Shown here: piece by piece, positions 1-8,411 of the stretch
Layout: each line of letters opens with the position of its first letter
Position numbering within the stretch: the first letter of the stretch is position 1
DNA from: CAXXOK01 sp963675925
GTDB lineage: Bacteria; Bacillota; Clostridia; Christensenellales; Aristaeellaceae
Length of the DNA stretch: 64,000 bases
NCBI GenBank assembly: GCA_963675925.2
Contig: CAXXIB010000003.1
Span: 186,001 to 250,000 of the forward strand
Reading direction: 5' to 3'
Position numbers and translations under genes: made by a program
The notes under the pieces: model-generated
Told to the model about the DNA's origin: nothing
Seen by the model: the letters and a program-made list of their open reading frames with translations, nothing else
Database searches by the model: none

Positions 1-1
1 C

Positions 2-1375
2 GGCAGGCATATCCTCGGCGTAGTCGACAACGGAAAACTGACGACCCAAGAAGTATATCGCTTTGACAATACCGCGACCATGAAAGGCAAGCACCTTTGC
101 TGGGATGCCGAGGCCTTGTTTTCGCATGTCATGAATGGTTTGTTAGAATGCGGAAAGCGCGGCATTCACCCGGTCAGTATGGGCATTGATACCTGGGGCG
201 TGGATTTTGCCCTGCTGGATGCAGGCGGCAAGCGGGTAGGCGAGATTGTTGCCTATCGTGATAGCCGTACAGAATGCATGGACACGCTGATGGAACAGAC
301 CATGCCGTTTGCAGAGCTGTACCAAAGAACCGGCATTGCCAAGCAGCCGTTTAACACCATTTATCAGCTGATGGCTGTGATTAGGGAACATCCGGAGTAC
401 AGCGAAAAAGTACAGGACTTTCTGCTCACATCGGAGTACCTGAGCTACCGACTGACGGGCCAGAGGGCGCACGAGGAAACGAACCTGTCCACCGGCGCAC
501 TGCTGGAAGCCGAAACCAGAGACTGGGATTTTCGTGCGATCGAGGCTGCCGGCCTGCCCAAACATTGGTTCCGTACGCCGATTGAGAAAGCCGGCACCAG
601 ACTGGGCACGTTGCTACCCGAGCATAGTAAAGCGCTTGGCTTTGATACAACCGTCATCCTGCCCGCGACGCATGATACCGGTTCGGCCTTTATGGCGGTA
701 CCTGCCAGAGACGAGCATGCGGCATTTTTATCCAGCGGTACATGGAGTTTGCTTGGAACAGAATTGAATTCCCCGCAGACCAGCGAGCAAAGCCGAGTTT
801 TGGGCTTTTCCAACGAGATGGGCTACGGCAATACCACACGCTACCTGAAAAATATCATGGGGATGTGGATGCTGCAAAATATCCGCAAGGAAATTGCCTG
901 CGGCTGCAGCTACGATACGATCGCAAAGCTTGCTGCCGAATCAACCTATGAGCACTATGTGGATGCGACGGACCAGCGGTTTTTTGCACCCAAAAGCATG
1001 GCCGATGCTGTGCGCGAAGCCTTGAAGGAACAAGGCGCGCCGATGCCGCAGGAGGATAAGGACCTGTATCGCGCGGTGTTCCTGAGCCTTGCAATTTGCT
1101 ACCGTGACAGCATACGGGAAATGGAAACCCTGACAAGGAAAACATTCACATCCATCAATATTGTCGGCGGTGGCAGCCGCAACAAAACTCTGAACCAGAT
1201 GACAGCGGATGTCACCGGTCTGCCGGTGCTGGCGGGGCCGACAGAAGGAACCGCGCTGGGTAACCTGATTGCCCAGATGATTACATTCGGCGAGCTTACG
1301 GATTTGGCATCGGCCCGGCGCTTGATCGCCGAAAGCTTTGACATTCAAAACTATACGGTACAGCGGAGGCAATAG
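2..1375 (+). CDS. rhaB: Rhamnulokinase RhaB (5' end outside the window)
   Basis: Phosphorylates L-rhamnulose to L-rhamnulose-1-phosphate with ATP in the cytoplasm (FGGY kinase family). The open frame runs back to base 2 without a stop; its first residues read GRHILGVVDNGKL and then EVYRF, the usual RhaB N-terminal region, so the ATG at 80 is internal and about 25-30 residues lie upstream of the window. Visible family marks are the THDTGSAF segment, the SSGTWSLLGTE phosphate loop and the C-terminal GGGSRN and AGPTEGTALGN segments. It ends one base before the rhaA start codon, so both are read as one operon. Identity is firm; only the start is missing. Confidence 0.93.
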   Translation, partial: GRHILGVVDNGKLTTQEVYRFDNTATMKGKHLCWDAEALFSHVMNGLLECGKRGIHPVSMGIDTWGVDFALLDAGGKRVGEIVAYRDSRTECMDTLMEQTMPFAELYQRTGIAKQPFNTIYQLMAVIREHPEYSEKVQDFLLTSEYLSYRLTGQRAHEETNLSTGALLEAETRDWDFRAIEAAGLPKHWFRTPIEKAGTRLGTLLPEHSKALGFDTTVILPATHDTGSAFMAVPARDEHAAFLSSGTWSLLGTELNSPQTSEQSRVLGFSNEMGYGNTTRYLKNIMGMWMLQNIRKEIACGCSYDTIAKLAAESTYEHYVDATDQRFFAPKSMADAVREALKEQGAPMPQEDKDLYRAVFLSLAICYRDSIREMETLTRKTFTSINIVGGGSRNKTLNQMTADVTGLPVLAGPTEGTALGNLIAQMITFGELTDLASARRLIAESFDIQNYTVQRRQ

Positions 1376-1376
1376 C

Positions 1377-2627
1377 ATGAGCAATATGTACGAACTGGCC
1401 AAAGAGCAATTTAAGGGGCTCGGAATCGACACCGAAAGTGCGATGCAAACCCTGCAACAGACAGCCATCAGCATTCATTGCTGGCAGGGCGATGATGTCG
1501 GTGGCTTTGAAAACACCGGAGAAGCGCTGTCGGGCGGCATTCAGGCGACCGGCAACTATGTCGGCAAAGCCCGTACGCCAGAAGAGCTGATGGCGGATTT
1601 TGAGAAGGCCATCTCTTTGATCGGCGGACAGAAACGTATCAATCTGCATGCTTGCTATGCGATCTTTGAAGCAGGGGAGACGGTAGACCGCGATCAGCTG
1701 CTGCCAAAGCACTTTGCACCATGGGTGGCCTTTGCCAAAAAGAATCATCTTGGCATCGACTTCAACCCGACCTTTTTTAGCCACCCGATGGTCAAAGGCG
1801 GATTAACGTTGTCCTCACCCGATGAAACAGTGCGTGCATTTTGGGTGCGGCATGGCATTGCCTGCCGCCGCATTGCGGCATACTTTGCTAAGGAGCTCGG
1901 TACGCCCAGCCTTTGCAATGTCTGGATTCCCGACGGCTTTAAGGATGTACCGGCCGATCGCATGACCCCGCGCCTGACCCTGCAAAAAAGCCTTGACGAA
2001 ATCTTTTCAGAGAAACTCGACGGCGTGATCGACAGTGTGGAGAGCAAGGTGTTTGGCATCGGGGTCGAGGCCTACACCGTGGGCTCTTCGGAGTTTTACC
2101 TGGGCTATGCCGCTACACACGAAGGTGTGTACGATTTGATGGACAGTGGACACTATCACCCCACGGAAGTGATCAGCGATAAGATATCCGCAATGCTTTG
2201 CTATTTCGATCGCATTCCGCTGCACGTAACCCGCCCCGTTCGCTGGGATTCGGATCATGTGGTCCGGCTGGATGATGAGCTCAAAGAGATTGCCACAGAG
2301 ATTGTTCGTAACGATGCACTGGATAAGGTGATGATCGGGCTGGACTTCTTTGACGCGTCAATCAACCGCGTTGCGGCGTGGGTGATCGGGACACGGAACA
2401 TGCAAAAAGCACTGCTGCACGCACTGCTCACGCCGCACAAAGAGCTAAAGTCCTTGCAGGATCAGCAACAGTGGACCGAGCTGATGGCAAAACAGGAAGC
2501 GCTGAAAATGATGCCGGTTGGCGCGGTATGGAACGAGTACTGCCGCCGCGAGGGCATTGAAAGCGATACTGCCTGGTTTTACACGGTGAAACAGTACGAA
2601 AAAGACGTGCTGATCCCAAGAGGATAG
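1377..2627 (+). CDS. rhaA: L-rhamnose isomerase RhaA
   Basis: Interconverts L-rhamnose and L-rhamnulose, the step before RhaB. The ATG at 1377 follows a CGGAGG Shine-Dalgarno site that lies inside the last codons of rhaB, giving 416 residues, the normal family length. The N-terminus (MSNMYELAKEQF, then ISIHCWQGDDVGGFE) is characteristic; the TIM-barrel metal-site segments LGIDFNPTFFSHP and IGVEAYTVGSSEFYLGYA are present, as is GLDFFDASINR near the C-terminus. A frame open upstream to 1338 overlaps rhaB and lacks a ribosome site. No aldolase (rhaD) follows; the next gene starts a ribosomal operon with its own promoter. Confidence 0.95.
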   Translation: MSNMYELAKEQFKGLGIDTESAMQTLQQTAISIHCWQGDDVGGFENTGEALSGGIQATGNYVGKARTPEELMADFEKAISLIGGQKRINLHACYAIFEAGETVDRDQLLPKHFAPWVAFAKKNHLGIDFNPTFFSHPMVKGGLTLSSPDETVRAFWVRHGIACRRIAAYFAKELGTPSLCNVWIPDGFKDVPADRMTPRLTLQKSLDEIFSEKLDGVIDSVESKVFGIGVEAYTVGSSEFYLGYAATHEGVYDLMDSGHYHPTEVISDKISAMLCYFDRIPLHVTRPVRWDSDHVVRLDDELKEIATEIVRNDALDKVMIGLDFFDASINRVAAWVIGTRNMQKALLHALLTPHKELKSLQDQQQWTELMAKQEALKMMPVGAVWNEYCRREGIESDTAWFYTVKQYEKDVLIPRG

Positions 2628-2645
2628 CAATCCGCAGAATTCCTA

Positions 2646-2674
2646 TTGACAAGCCATGCAAAACCTTATATAAT
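2646..2674 (+). promoter_or_regulatory. Promoter of the rplJL operon
   Basis: A perfect -35 TTGACA (2646-2651) and -10 TATAAT (2669-2674) are separated by 17 bases, a full consensus housekeeping promoter as expected for a ribosomal protein operon. Transcription should start near 2681. Confidence 0.88.
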
Positions 2675-2680
2675 TCAAAT

Positions 2681-2849
2681 GTTTCATTAGGAAACCTATG
2701 CCGAAGACAGCGAGTGGCCATGCCATAAGGAAGCAGTGCTTCTCTCGCCGAGGTGTAAGGCGGGAGAAATCCCTTGCGAAGATAATTCGCCCTTGCGCCT
2801 GCAAGGGTGTTCTTTTTGAAATGACATTTCAAGAAGGAGGTGCCAAGGA
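2681..2849 (+). promoter_or_regulatory. Ribosomal protein L10 leader RNA
   Basis: The roughly 165-base untranslated leader between the promoter and rplJ carries the landmarks of the Bacillota L10 leader: a CCGAAGACAGC segment (about 2701-2711), a G/C-rich helix with TCTCGCC...GGCGGGAGA (about 2742-2766), and a final helix with CTTGCG...CGCAAG-type pairing (about 2772-2806) before the AAGGAGG ribosome site. In this family the L10-L12 complex binds the leader and represses its own synthesis. The call rests on position and motif recall; a covariance-model search would settle it. Confidence 0.75.
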
Positions 2850-3353
2850 ATGAGCAAGAACCTCGAGCTGAAGAAAGAGACGGTCGAAGCGATCAAACAA
2901 AAGTTTGATGCCGCACAGAGCGTTGTAATCGTTGACTACATGGGAATTACCGTGGATCAGGTCACCGAATTGCGCGCGATGTTCCGTGAAGCGGGTGTGG
3001 AATACTGCGTACTGAAAAATACGCTGGTAAAGCGCGCGCTTGCAGAAGCCAAGATCGAAGGTTTGGACGATGTACTGAAAGGCCCGTCGGCGTTTGCGTT
3101 CGGTATGAACGACGTCGTATCGCCGGCCAAAGTGGTCACGGAGTTCAAAACCAAGTCCAAGATTAAGTTCCTGAACGTGAAAGCCGGCCTGATGGGCAGC
3201 AAAGTCATCGACGTTGCCATGGTGGAAGAACTGGCGAAAACGCCTTCCCGGAACGAACTGCTTGCACGGCTGCTGGGCAGCTTGCAGTCCAGCATTGGCG
3301 GCTTTGTCCGCGTACTGGATGCAATCGCAAAGAATCAGGCGGAAGCCAACTAA
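2850..3353 (+). CDS. rplJ: 50S ribosomal protein L10
   Basis: Base of the L7/L12 stalk on the large subunit, binding 23S rRNA near the GTPase centre. The protein has 167 residues, typical of Bacillota. Visible marks are the N-terminal KKETVEAIKQKF, the VVIVDYMGITVDQVTELR strand-helix unit, the VLKNTLVKRAL segment and the C-terminal helix (LLGSLQSSIGGFVRVLDAIA) that binds L12 dimers. The start follows an AAGGAGG site with seven-base spacing. It is followed after 37 bases by rplL under the same leader control. Confidence 0.97.
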   Translation: MSKNLELKKETVEAIKQKFDAAQSVVIVDYMGITVDQVTELRAMFREAGVEYCVLKNTLVKRALAEAKIEGLDDVLKGPSAFAFGMNDVVSPAKVVTEFKTKSKIKFLNVKAGLMGSKVIDVAMVEELAKTPSRNELLARLLGSLQSSIGGFVRVLDAIAKNQAEAN

Positions 3354-3390
3354 CACCACATTGAATTAAAGTGAATGGGAGGATATTATC

Positions 3391-3762
3391 ATGACACATG
3401 AAGAGTTTATTGCGGCAATTGAGAAAATGACGGTTCTCGAGCTCAACGATCTGGTAAAAGCCCTGGAAGAGAAATTTGGCGTATCGGCGGCAGCAGCCGT
3501 CGTGGCAGCCCCGGCAGCAGGCGGCGGTGCCGCAGCAGCTGAGGAGAAGACCGAATTCGACGTCGTGCTCAAAGAAGCCGGCTCCGAGAAGATCAAGGTC
3601 ATCAAAGCGGTTCGCGAAGTCGTCAGCGGCCTGGGCCTGAAAGAAGCCAAGGACATCGTCGAAAGCGCGCCCAAAACCCTCAAAGAAGGCGTGTCCAAGG
3701 AAGATGCCGAGAAGATCAAAGAGAAGTTCGCCGAAGTCGGCGCAACCATCGAGATTCAGTAA
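3391..3762 (+). CDS. rplL: 50S ribosomal protein L7/L12
   Basis: Multicopy stalk protein that recruits translational GTPases. At 123 residues it has normal length: an N-terminal dimerisation and L10-binding part (MTHEEFIAAIEKMTVLEL), an Ala/Gly-rich hinge (about residues 33-52), and the C-terminal globular domain with KTEFDVVL, KIKVIKAVRE and GLKEAKDIVESAPKTLKEGV. The ATG follows a GGGAGG site. Codon use is strongly biased, as expected for a very highly expressed gene. Confidence 0.97.
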   Translation: MTHEEFIAAIEKMTVLELNDLVKALEEKFGVSAAAAVVAAPAAGGGAAAAEEKTEFDVVLKEAGSEKIKVIKAVREVVSGLGLKEAKDIVESAPKTLKEGVSKEDAEKIKEKFAEVGATIEIQ

Positions 3763-3777
3763 TCTTACCCGCAACAC

Positions 3778-3812
3778 AAAAAACCCCACCGCATATACGG
3801 TGGGGTTTTTTG
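3778..3812 (+). terminator. Terminator of rplJL
   Basis: Stem ACCCCACCG / CGGTGGGGT with a short CATATA loop, followed by a run of T. A run of A precedes the stem, so it could also stop opposing transcripts. Confidence 0.92.
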
Positions 3813-3867
3813 TACGCTTTGCAGTATAGGCTTGTGGTGTGTTGGCGGAATCATAACACGGGAGCAA

Positions 3868-3899
3868 ACAAAAACAGCCACCGCAGTTGCGGTGGCTGT
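3868..3899 (-). terminator. Terminator for the minus-strand soj-parB-carboxypeptidase transcript
   Basis: CAGCCACCGCA pairs with TGCGGTGGCTG around a two-base centre; on the minus strand the stem is followed by TTTTTG. It lies 14 bases beyond the stop of the gene at 3914-5086. Confidence 0.85.
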
Positions 3900-3913
3900 G
3901 TAATGTAGCCGTG

Positions 3914-5086
3914 TTACTCTCCGTAGGTGTACCCGAGCACGACGCCGCCCATATTATCAATACTTGCCATGTAGGAACTGGACATGTTGGTAATGGGTAG
4001 AATGTACGCATCCTGATCAGCAACTTTAATCCGGACGATTTCATACCGCAGCTCGCCGTTTTCATAAATGGAGATATGCGGGTGATCCATCAGGAACTCA
4101 ATATACTCCTCTTGGCAGAAATCCAGCAGCTTCATCGCGGTTGCGTGCGGTTTGCCTACAAAGCGGTACAAGTCCAGATGAACGGAAACGCCGGTTTTAT
4201 ACGACTTGTCTTCCCACTGGGGGGTGGGATAATTGTCAGAGGGGAAGCGGAAGATAATACCGTACTTCCAGCTGTTCTCGGTGACCCATTTCCCTTGATC
4301 GGTCTCCTGAAACTGCTGCCTGGCAACATCGGGATCTTCGCGGTTATACAGACCAAGTTGAAACGACAAACCTGACTGGTACTCGCTGGTGCCGGGATAG
4401 TTGACATACTTTTTTGTCTCTTCAATCAGGATGTTACCGGAATATTTATCCGACAGCTTATCCATTCTGTTGTTAAAATACTCTGTCTGGGTATCGTTGG
4501 AACGGAAGGCCTCGCGTACGATATAGTCTTTCATACCGGCGGTCATGGCATCGGTTAGCATAGCCTCCAGTGCTGTAAAAGCGCTGGGGAAGATAACAAC
4601 GGAGGCATTCTGCACAGGGATTTTATAACCGCTGGCAGTACCAATGCTGACCAGATCTTCACTGGAGAAGAAATCCGGCACCGGGTGCCACGCATTGACC
4701 AGCATGAGCCCGCCCTGACAGAGGGTGGAGTTGCTCACGGTGATGTTATAGGTGTTTTCAAGCCCCTGGTTTCCTTCATCCTCGATGCGCCAGGTGGTAT
4801 CGCCGATGTTGGACTCCCATGCTTGCAGATTGACGACCGGGGTTTCTCCGTCCGTTTCACTCTCGGCAGCGCTTTCGCGCAGTGCATCCAACTCAAGGTT
4901 GAATGCTTGCTCGTCGGCGATGTTCTGATCGTGAATATCTTTCACAACGGCGCGGAAGTTGGCATCCACCCATGCATTGGTGATCAGGAAAACCGCGAGG
5001 CTGATCACCGCGACAATCGCGATGGCAATGGTGATCCGAACAAACAGTTTGTACGGATCCTTTTTACGATTATTTGGTGCAGTCAT
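3914..5086 (-). CDS. Membrane-anchored M15B (VanY/DacB-like) protein, zinc site degenerate
   Basis: A 390-residue protein with a short cytoplasmic start, one membrane helix (about 14-37) and a large outside domain resembling D-alanyl-D-alanine carboxypeptidases of peptidase family M15B. The family motif S-E-H-Q-x-G-x-A-x-D is recognisable at 234-243 as SEYQSGLSFQ: the zinc histidine is Tyr236 and the zinc aspartate is Gln243. The last ligand region (normally EPWHLRYVG) is altered to SVHLDLYRFVG around His303. The two paralogues at 6815 and 7699 keep all ligands. I infer loss of peptidase activity and perhaps a binding role. It starts six bases after the parB stop and is probably co-transcribed with soj-parB. 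Confidence 0.75.
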   Translation of the reverse strand: MTAPNNRKKDPYKLFVRITIAIAIVAVISLAVFLITNAWVDANFRAVVKDIHDQNIADEQAFNLELDALRESAAESETDGETPVVNLQAWESNIGDTTWRIEDEGNQGLENTYNITVSNSTLCQGGLMLVNAWHPVPDFFSSEDLVSIGTASGYKIPVQNASVVIFPSAFTALEAMLTDAMTAGMKDYIVREAFRSNDTQTEYFNNRMDKLSDKYSGNILIEETKKYVNYPGTSEYQSGLSFQLGLYNREDPDVARQQFQETDQGKWVTENSWKYGIIFRFPSDNYPTPQWEDKSYKTGVSVHLDLYRFVGKPHATAMKLLDFCQEEYIEFLMDHPHISIYENGELRYEIVRIKVADQDAYILPITNMSSSYMASIDNMGGVVLGYTYGE

Positions 5087-5091
5087 CTTTC

Positions 5092-5964
5092 TTACCTGCC
5101 CTTCCCAGCTCGATCAAGCGATTTGGTTAATTTGGTAAACACGTCGTAGAGGTGTTCCAGTTCATCACTGCTGCTATAAGAAAATACGATTTTACCCTTG
5201 CTTTCGTTCCCGACAATGTCCGTTTTTACACCTACGGTTTCGCGTAGTGTTTCTTTGAACCCGGATAGCTCGCCCGAGAGGGTCTTGCGTTTGACCGGGC
5301 GGGCTTTGGGAAGCGGCTGCTTTGCCAGCTGTTCCAGCTTGCGCACGGAGTAGGAGTGCAGCAGGCATTGGTGTGCCAGCTCTACTTGCTTGCTTTCCGG
5401 CGAAACACCAGCCAACACGCGGGCGTGACCGGCGGACAAGTCTCCGCTGACGACCATGGCCTGTACAACATCCGGCAGCGCCAGCAGGCGCAGGAGGTTA
5501 GCGACAACGGGGCGGCTTTTCTGCAGCCGCTTGGCGGCTTCATCCTGTGTGTAGCCGCATTGCTGAATCAGGCTTTGTATCGCCTTGGCTTCTTCGATGG
5601 GGTTCAAGTCTTCGCGCTGAATGTTTTCAATCAGGGCGGCTTCCAGCTGCTGCGCTTCGTCAAAATCACGAACCAGGCAGGGGATCATGTCCAGCCCGGC
5701 GATGCGGCTGGCACGGTAGCGGCGCTCACCGGCGATAATGCGGTAGCGTGGCCCCTGCTTAACAACCAAAATGGGTTGCAGCAAGCCTTTTTGCCGGATA
5801 CTTTCGGCAAGTTCTTCCAGCCTGTCGTTGTCAAAGGCCTTGCGGGGTTGCGATTGGTTGGGGTCTATCTTGGATATGGGCAGCTCCGTCACCATTGAGT
5901 CATCAACGGTATCGGTTTGCGGAAGCAGGATATCCAAGCTTCTGCCCAGCCGTGGTTTTGTCAT
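5092..5964 (-). CDS. parB: Chromosome-partitioning protein ParB/Spo0J
   Basis: CTP-dependent DNA clamp that loads at parS sites and recruits SMC. The 290 residues match the family: a short N-terminal tail that usually stimulates the Soj ATPase (MTKPRLGRSLDILLP), the ParB/Srx domain with PILVVKQGPRYRIIAGERRYRAS (GERR box, about 90) and ENIQREDLNPIEEA, a helix-turn-helix (GYTQDEAAKRLQKSRPVVAN) and a C-terminal dimerisation part. Start ATG has an AAAGGGG site. It lies just downstream of soj with 26 bases between. I saw no copy of the classical parS palindrome in this window. Confidence 0.95.
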   Translation of the reverse strand: MTKPRLGRSLDILLPQTDTVDDSMVTELPISKIDPNQSQPRKAFDNDRLEELAESIRQKGLLQPILVVKQGPRYRIIAGERRYRASRIAGLDMIPCLVRDFDEAQQLEAALIENIQREDLNPIEEAKAIQSLIQQCGYTQDEAAKRLQKSRPVVANLLRLLALPDVVQAMVVSGDLSAGHARVLAGVSPESKQVELAHQCLLHSYSVRKLEQLAKQPLPKARPVKRKTLSGELSGFKETLRETVGVKTDIVGNESKGKIVFSYSSSDELEHLYDVFTKLTKSLDRAGKGR

Positions 5965-5990
5965 CGGGACACCCCTTTACCCTTTGTATA

Positions 5991-6748
5991 CTATGCGTTG
6001 CGACGAAGGAATTCGTTGGCTAGCCTCCGGTAGGATTCTGCGCCTAAGCTTCGCGGATCGTACAGATGAATCGGCAGTCCGTGGCTTGGCGCTTCGCCGA
6101 GGCGCACATTGCGCGGGATAGCGGTTGCATAGACTTTCTTCTTAAGTGTTTTTTCACCGTATCCACAACTTGGATGCCCAGGTTGGTTCGCCCGTCCAGC
6201 ATGGTCAGCAGCATGCCTTCAATCTCCAAACCCGGGTTAGACCGGCGTTTGATCAGATCAATGGTGTAGGTCAGGCTTGTGAGGCCTTCCAGCGCATAGT
6301 ATTCGCACTGGATGGGAACCAGAAGCTGCTGCGCGGCGGTTAAAGCGTTGACGGTTAACAGCCCAAGCGATGGGGGACAATCAATAAATATATAGTCGTA
6401 CCGGCTGATAACCGGCTTTAGTGCGTTCTTTAAATGATACTCCCGCTCCTGCGCGCTGACCAAGGCGGGTTCTGCGTTGGCAAGCCGGATATCCGAAGGC
6501 ACAACATGCAGGGTATTGAGCATGGTAGGGAAGATACAGCGCGAAATCGGCACTTCACCGAGCAATGCTTCGTATACTGTACTATCGTCAGCCTTAACAT
6601 TCAGCCCGCTGGAAGAATTACCCTGCGGATCGAAATCCACCAAGAGTATCTTTTTCCCTAAGTCTGCGAGGCAGGCGCTCAGGTTGATTGCCGTTGTTGT
6701 TTTGCCCACGCCGCCTTTTTGATTGGCGATGGCAATCACTTTGCCCAT
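5991..6748 (-). pseudogene. soj: ParA/Soj partition ATPase, interrupted by a single-base frameshift
   Basis: Deviant Walker ATPase that works with ParB in origin segregation. The first part is intact: MGKVIAIANQKGGVGKTTT (P-loop with signature lysine), LVDFDPQGNSS, FIDCPPSLG and PIQCEYYALEGL. After VVDTVKK the frame is lost at a run of six A on the coding strand (plus-strand T run 6149-6154); one extra A restores KKVYATAIPRNVRLGEAPSHG and a C-terminus ending FLRRNA, stop at 5991. The restored protein has 252 residues, exactly the family size. As written, translation continues in the wrong frame to 6044. Sequencing or assembly error is a strong alternative to a true mutation. ATG 6748 has a GAGGTG site; a GTG at 6760 overlaps that site. 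Confidence 0.85.
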
Positions 6749-6759
6749 ATATAAGTTCA

Positions 6760-6801
6760 CCTCGCAAAAGAATCAGATTCATTCTATCGTCTTTTGCGAG
6801 G
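6760..6801 (-). repeat. Inverted repeat that encloses the soj ribosome site
   Basis: An exact 11-base inverted repeat, CCTCGCAAAAG (6760-6770) and CTTTTGCGAGG (6791-6801), with a 20-base loop, fills the gap between the carboxypeptidase gene at 6815 and soj. The last bases of the RNA stem contain the GAGG of the soj ribosome site, so the hairpin could hide it. It could instead be a weak terminator for the upstream gene, but no T-run follows. Confidence 0.6.
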
Positions 6802-6814
6802 TTTGTAAAGTCTG

Positions 6815-7702
6815 TTACCACATCGACAGCGAGACTTCGGGGTCGCCGTCTTCGCCGTAAATATCAAGCACGGTGGTGGTTACGGCTACGGGCACTACGG
6901 TGCTTTCCAAAAGCAATTGGGCCTGCACACTGCCGCCGTCTTTCTCAAAGGCGGCAAGCGCTTCCTGCCACTCATCGGTAAACTCTTCAAAGGTTAGCCC
7001 ACTGTTTTGAATATAGACTGCAATCTCCCGCCCGACATAGCGTAAATGCCAGGGCTCATACGGAACTTGCGTAATATCATCCTTGCCTTTGGGATAGCGG
7101 ATGATGAAGCCGAAAGCGGGGGCGTTTGCTTCCATCCATTGTGCTTCCGGGGTTTCATAAAAGGATTCATTCATATACTTATGGGTATTGTTGTAGCCAA
7201 CGCTCAGAACGTCGCAGGCCAATCCGCTTTGGTGCTCGCTGGCACCGGGCGGTGCGGATATACCATCGTCAACACCGTTGTTGCGTTCCAGGTAATTATT
7301 GTAAATTGTGTATTGAGAGCTATACGACCGGTATCCGCTAACCAGCAAAAGCTTAAGCCCTGCGCTATCGGAGAATTGTTTTGTCTCCCAGCTGCCATCG
7401 CTGGTTTCAACGCGGTAGGTGTAGTCTGTAACGCCGGACGCTTCTTCAAACAGGTCGCTCAGCGCTTTGGCGGCAACCGCATCCATTTGCACTGCGGTAC
7501 TGGTGCGCTTGCGCAGATTAACACTGACAAGGTTGGTGGGTTTATCATCTTTTGTCAGCTTGTGATCACGGTTGACAAGGATAGCATACTCGCTTGTGAG
7601 CTGGGAGAGCGGTACCGGGAAAGTCCATTCTGCTTCGGCCAGCGCCGAAACGGTGCCAAAGCAAATCATAACCAGGAGTGTCAGGGAGAGTAGTCGTTTC
7701 AT
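6815..7702 (-). CDS. Secreted D-alanyl-D-alanine carboxypeptidase, VanY/M15B family
   Basis: Zinc peptidase trimming the terminal D-Ala of peptidoglycan stem peptides outside the membrane. The 295 residues begin with a signal peptide (MKRLLSLTLLVMICFGTVSALA). Zinc and catalytic motifs are complete: LLVSGYRSYSSQ (about 120), PPGASEHQSGLACDV (about 155-168, with His and Asp ligands) and the YEPWHLRYVG motif with the last histidine (about 225). A tail of about 55 residues after the catalytic domain is rich in V, L and T and unassigned. It overlaps the gene at 7699 by four bases and is the second gene of that pair. Confidence 0.88.
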   Translation of the reverse strand: MKRLLSLTLLVMICFGTVSALAEAEWTFPVPLSQLTSEYAILVNRDHKLTKDDKPTNLVSVNLRKRTSTAVQMDAVAAKALSDLFEEASGVTDYTYRVETSDGSWETKQFSDSAGLKLLLVSGYRSYSSQYTIYNNYLERNNGVDDGISAPPGASEHQSGLACDVLSVGYNNTHKYMNESFYETPEAQWMEANAPAFGFIIRYPKGKDDITQVPYEPWHLRYVGREIAVYIQNSGLTFEEFTDEWQEALAAFEKDGGSVQAQLLLESTVVPVAVTTTVLDIYGEDGDPEVSLSMW

Positions 7703-8376
7703 GGTTGCACCTCTGCGGATTGCCGAATCAGGAAGGTATAGACTTCTAGGCGGTGTAGCGATGCATACAAATCCAGTGGTAAGCCGGACTCATACACATC
7801 CATGGCAAAGTCTGTGCCGATATAGCGCAGGTGCCAGGGTTCGTAGGCATAGCCGGTAATATCCTCCATGCCTTCAGGATAGCGGATGATAAAGCCATAT
7901 AAATGTGCGTTTTCAGCGACCCACTGGCCTTCCTTGGTTGTGCCGAACTTGCTGGTCAGGCTGGAGGAGGACGCTTTGGACACATCCATCGCCTGTCCCA
8001 GTTGATGCTCGCTGCAGCCGGGCTTGGCTACATAGGCATCAGCAACCTTTGTACCGGCGGACGCGACTTTGCGGGCGTAGATGGAGTTTTGTTTGGAGTA
8101 ACTCCGATAGCCCGATACGGTCGAAAGGCGGATGCCGTCTTCTTTGGCTGCGGCAAACATTGCTTCCAGTGCCACGGCAGCATCTTCGCGCATGGACTGA
8201 GATATGCCCGGCAAATTTGTTTTTCGGATCTCGGGTTCAAAGGATTCGCTCAGCATCTGGCTGCGATTTACCAGAAAAAAACTGCCGTCAATATTCTTAT
8301 CGGGGATGGCGGCCTCCACGCCGCCTTTAAGCAGCGATGCAGTTAATAATATTACGGAAACAGCCTTTTCCAGCAA
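7699..8376 (-). CDS. D-alanyl-D-alanine carboxypeptidase, VanY/M15B family (second copy)
   Basis: A 225-residue M15B peptidase with a weak hydrophobic N-terminus (residues 3-18), perhaps a signal or anchor. Motifs are complete: STVSGYRSYSKQ, KPGCSEHQLGQAMDV and YEPWHLRYIG, so the zinc site (His, Asp, His) is intact. The start is read as TTG at 8376, preceded by GAAAGGTG; the next ATG candidates would cut into the fold. Its last four bases overlap the following carboxypeptidase gene, implying coupled translation. It starts 35 bases after hflX and may be read from the same transcript. Confidence 0.85.
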   Translation of the reverse strand: MLEKAVSVILLTASLLKGGVEAAIPDKNIDGSFFLVNRSQMLSESFEPEIRKTNLPGISQSMREDAAVALEAMFAAAKEDGIRLSTVSGYRSYSKQNSIYARKVASAGTKVADAYVAKPGCSEHQLGQAMDVSKASSSSLTSKFGTTKEGQWVAENAHLYGFIIRYPEGMEDITGYAYEPWHLRYIGTDFAMDVYESGLPLDLYASLHRLEVYTFLIRQSAEVQP

Positions 8377-8411
8377 CGAGAACGCACACCTTTCTTTACA
8401 CTGACAATTGA

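Noticed and set aside
6044..6160. Programmed -1 frameshifting in soj at the A-run.
   Set aside because: The zero-frame context is G-AAA-AAA-C without the X of a classical slippery heptamer, no stimulating structure was recognised, and two similar one-base losses occur elsewhere in the window; an indel is simpler.
5092..6748. parS site near soj-parB.
   Set aside because: The classical 16-base palindrome was not found by eye in the surrounding sequence; sites may lie outside the window.
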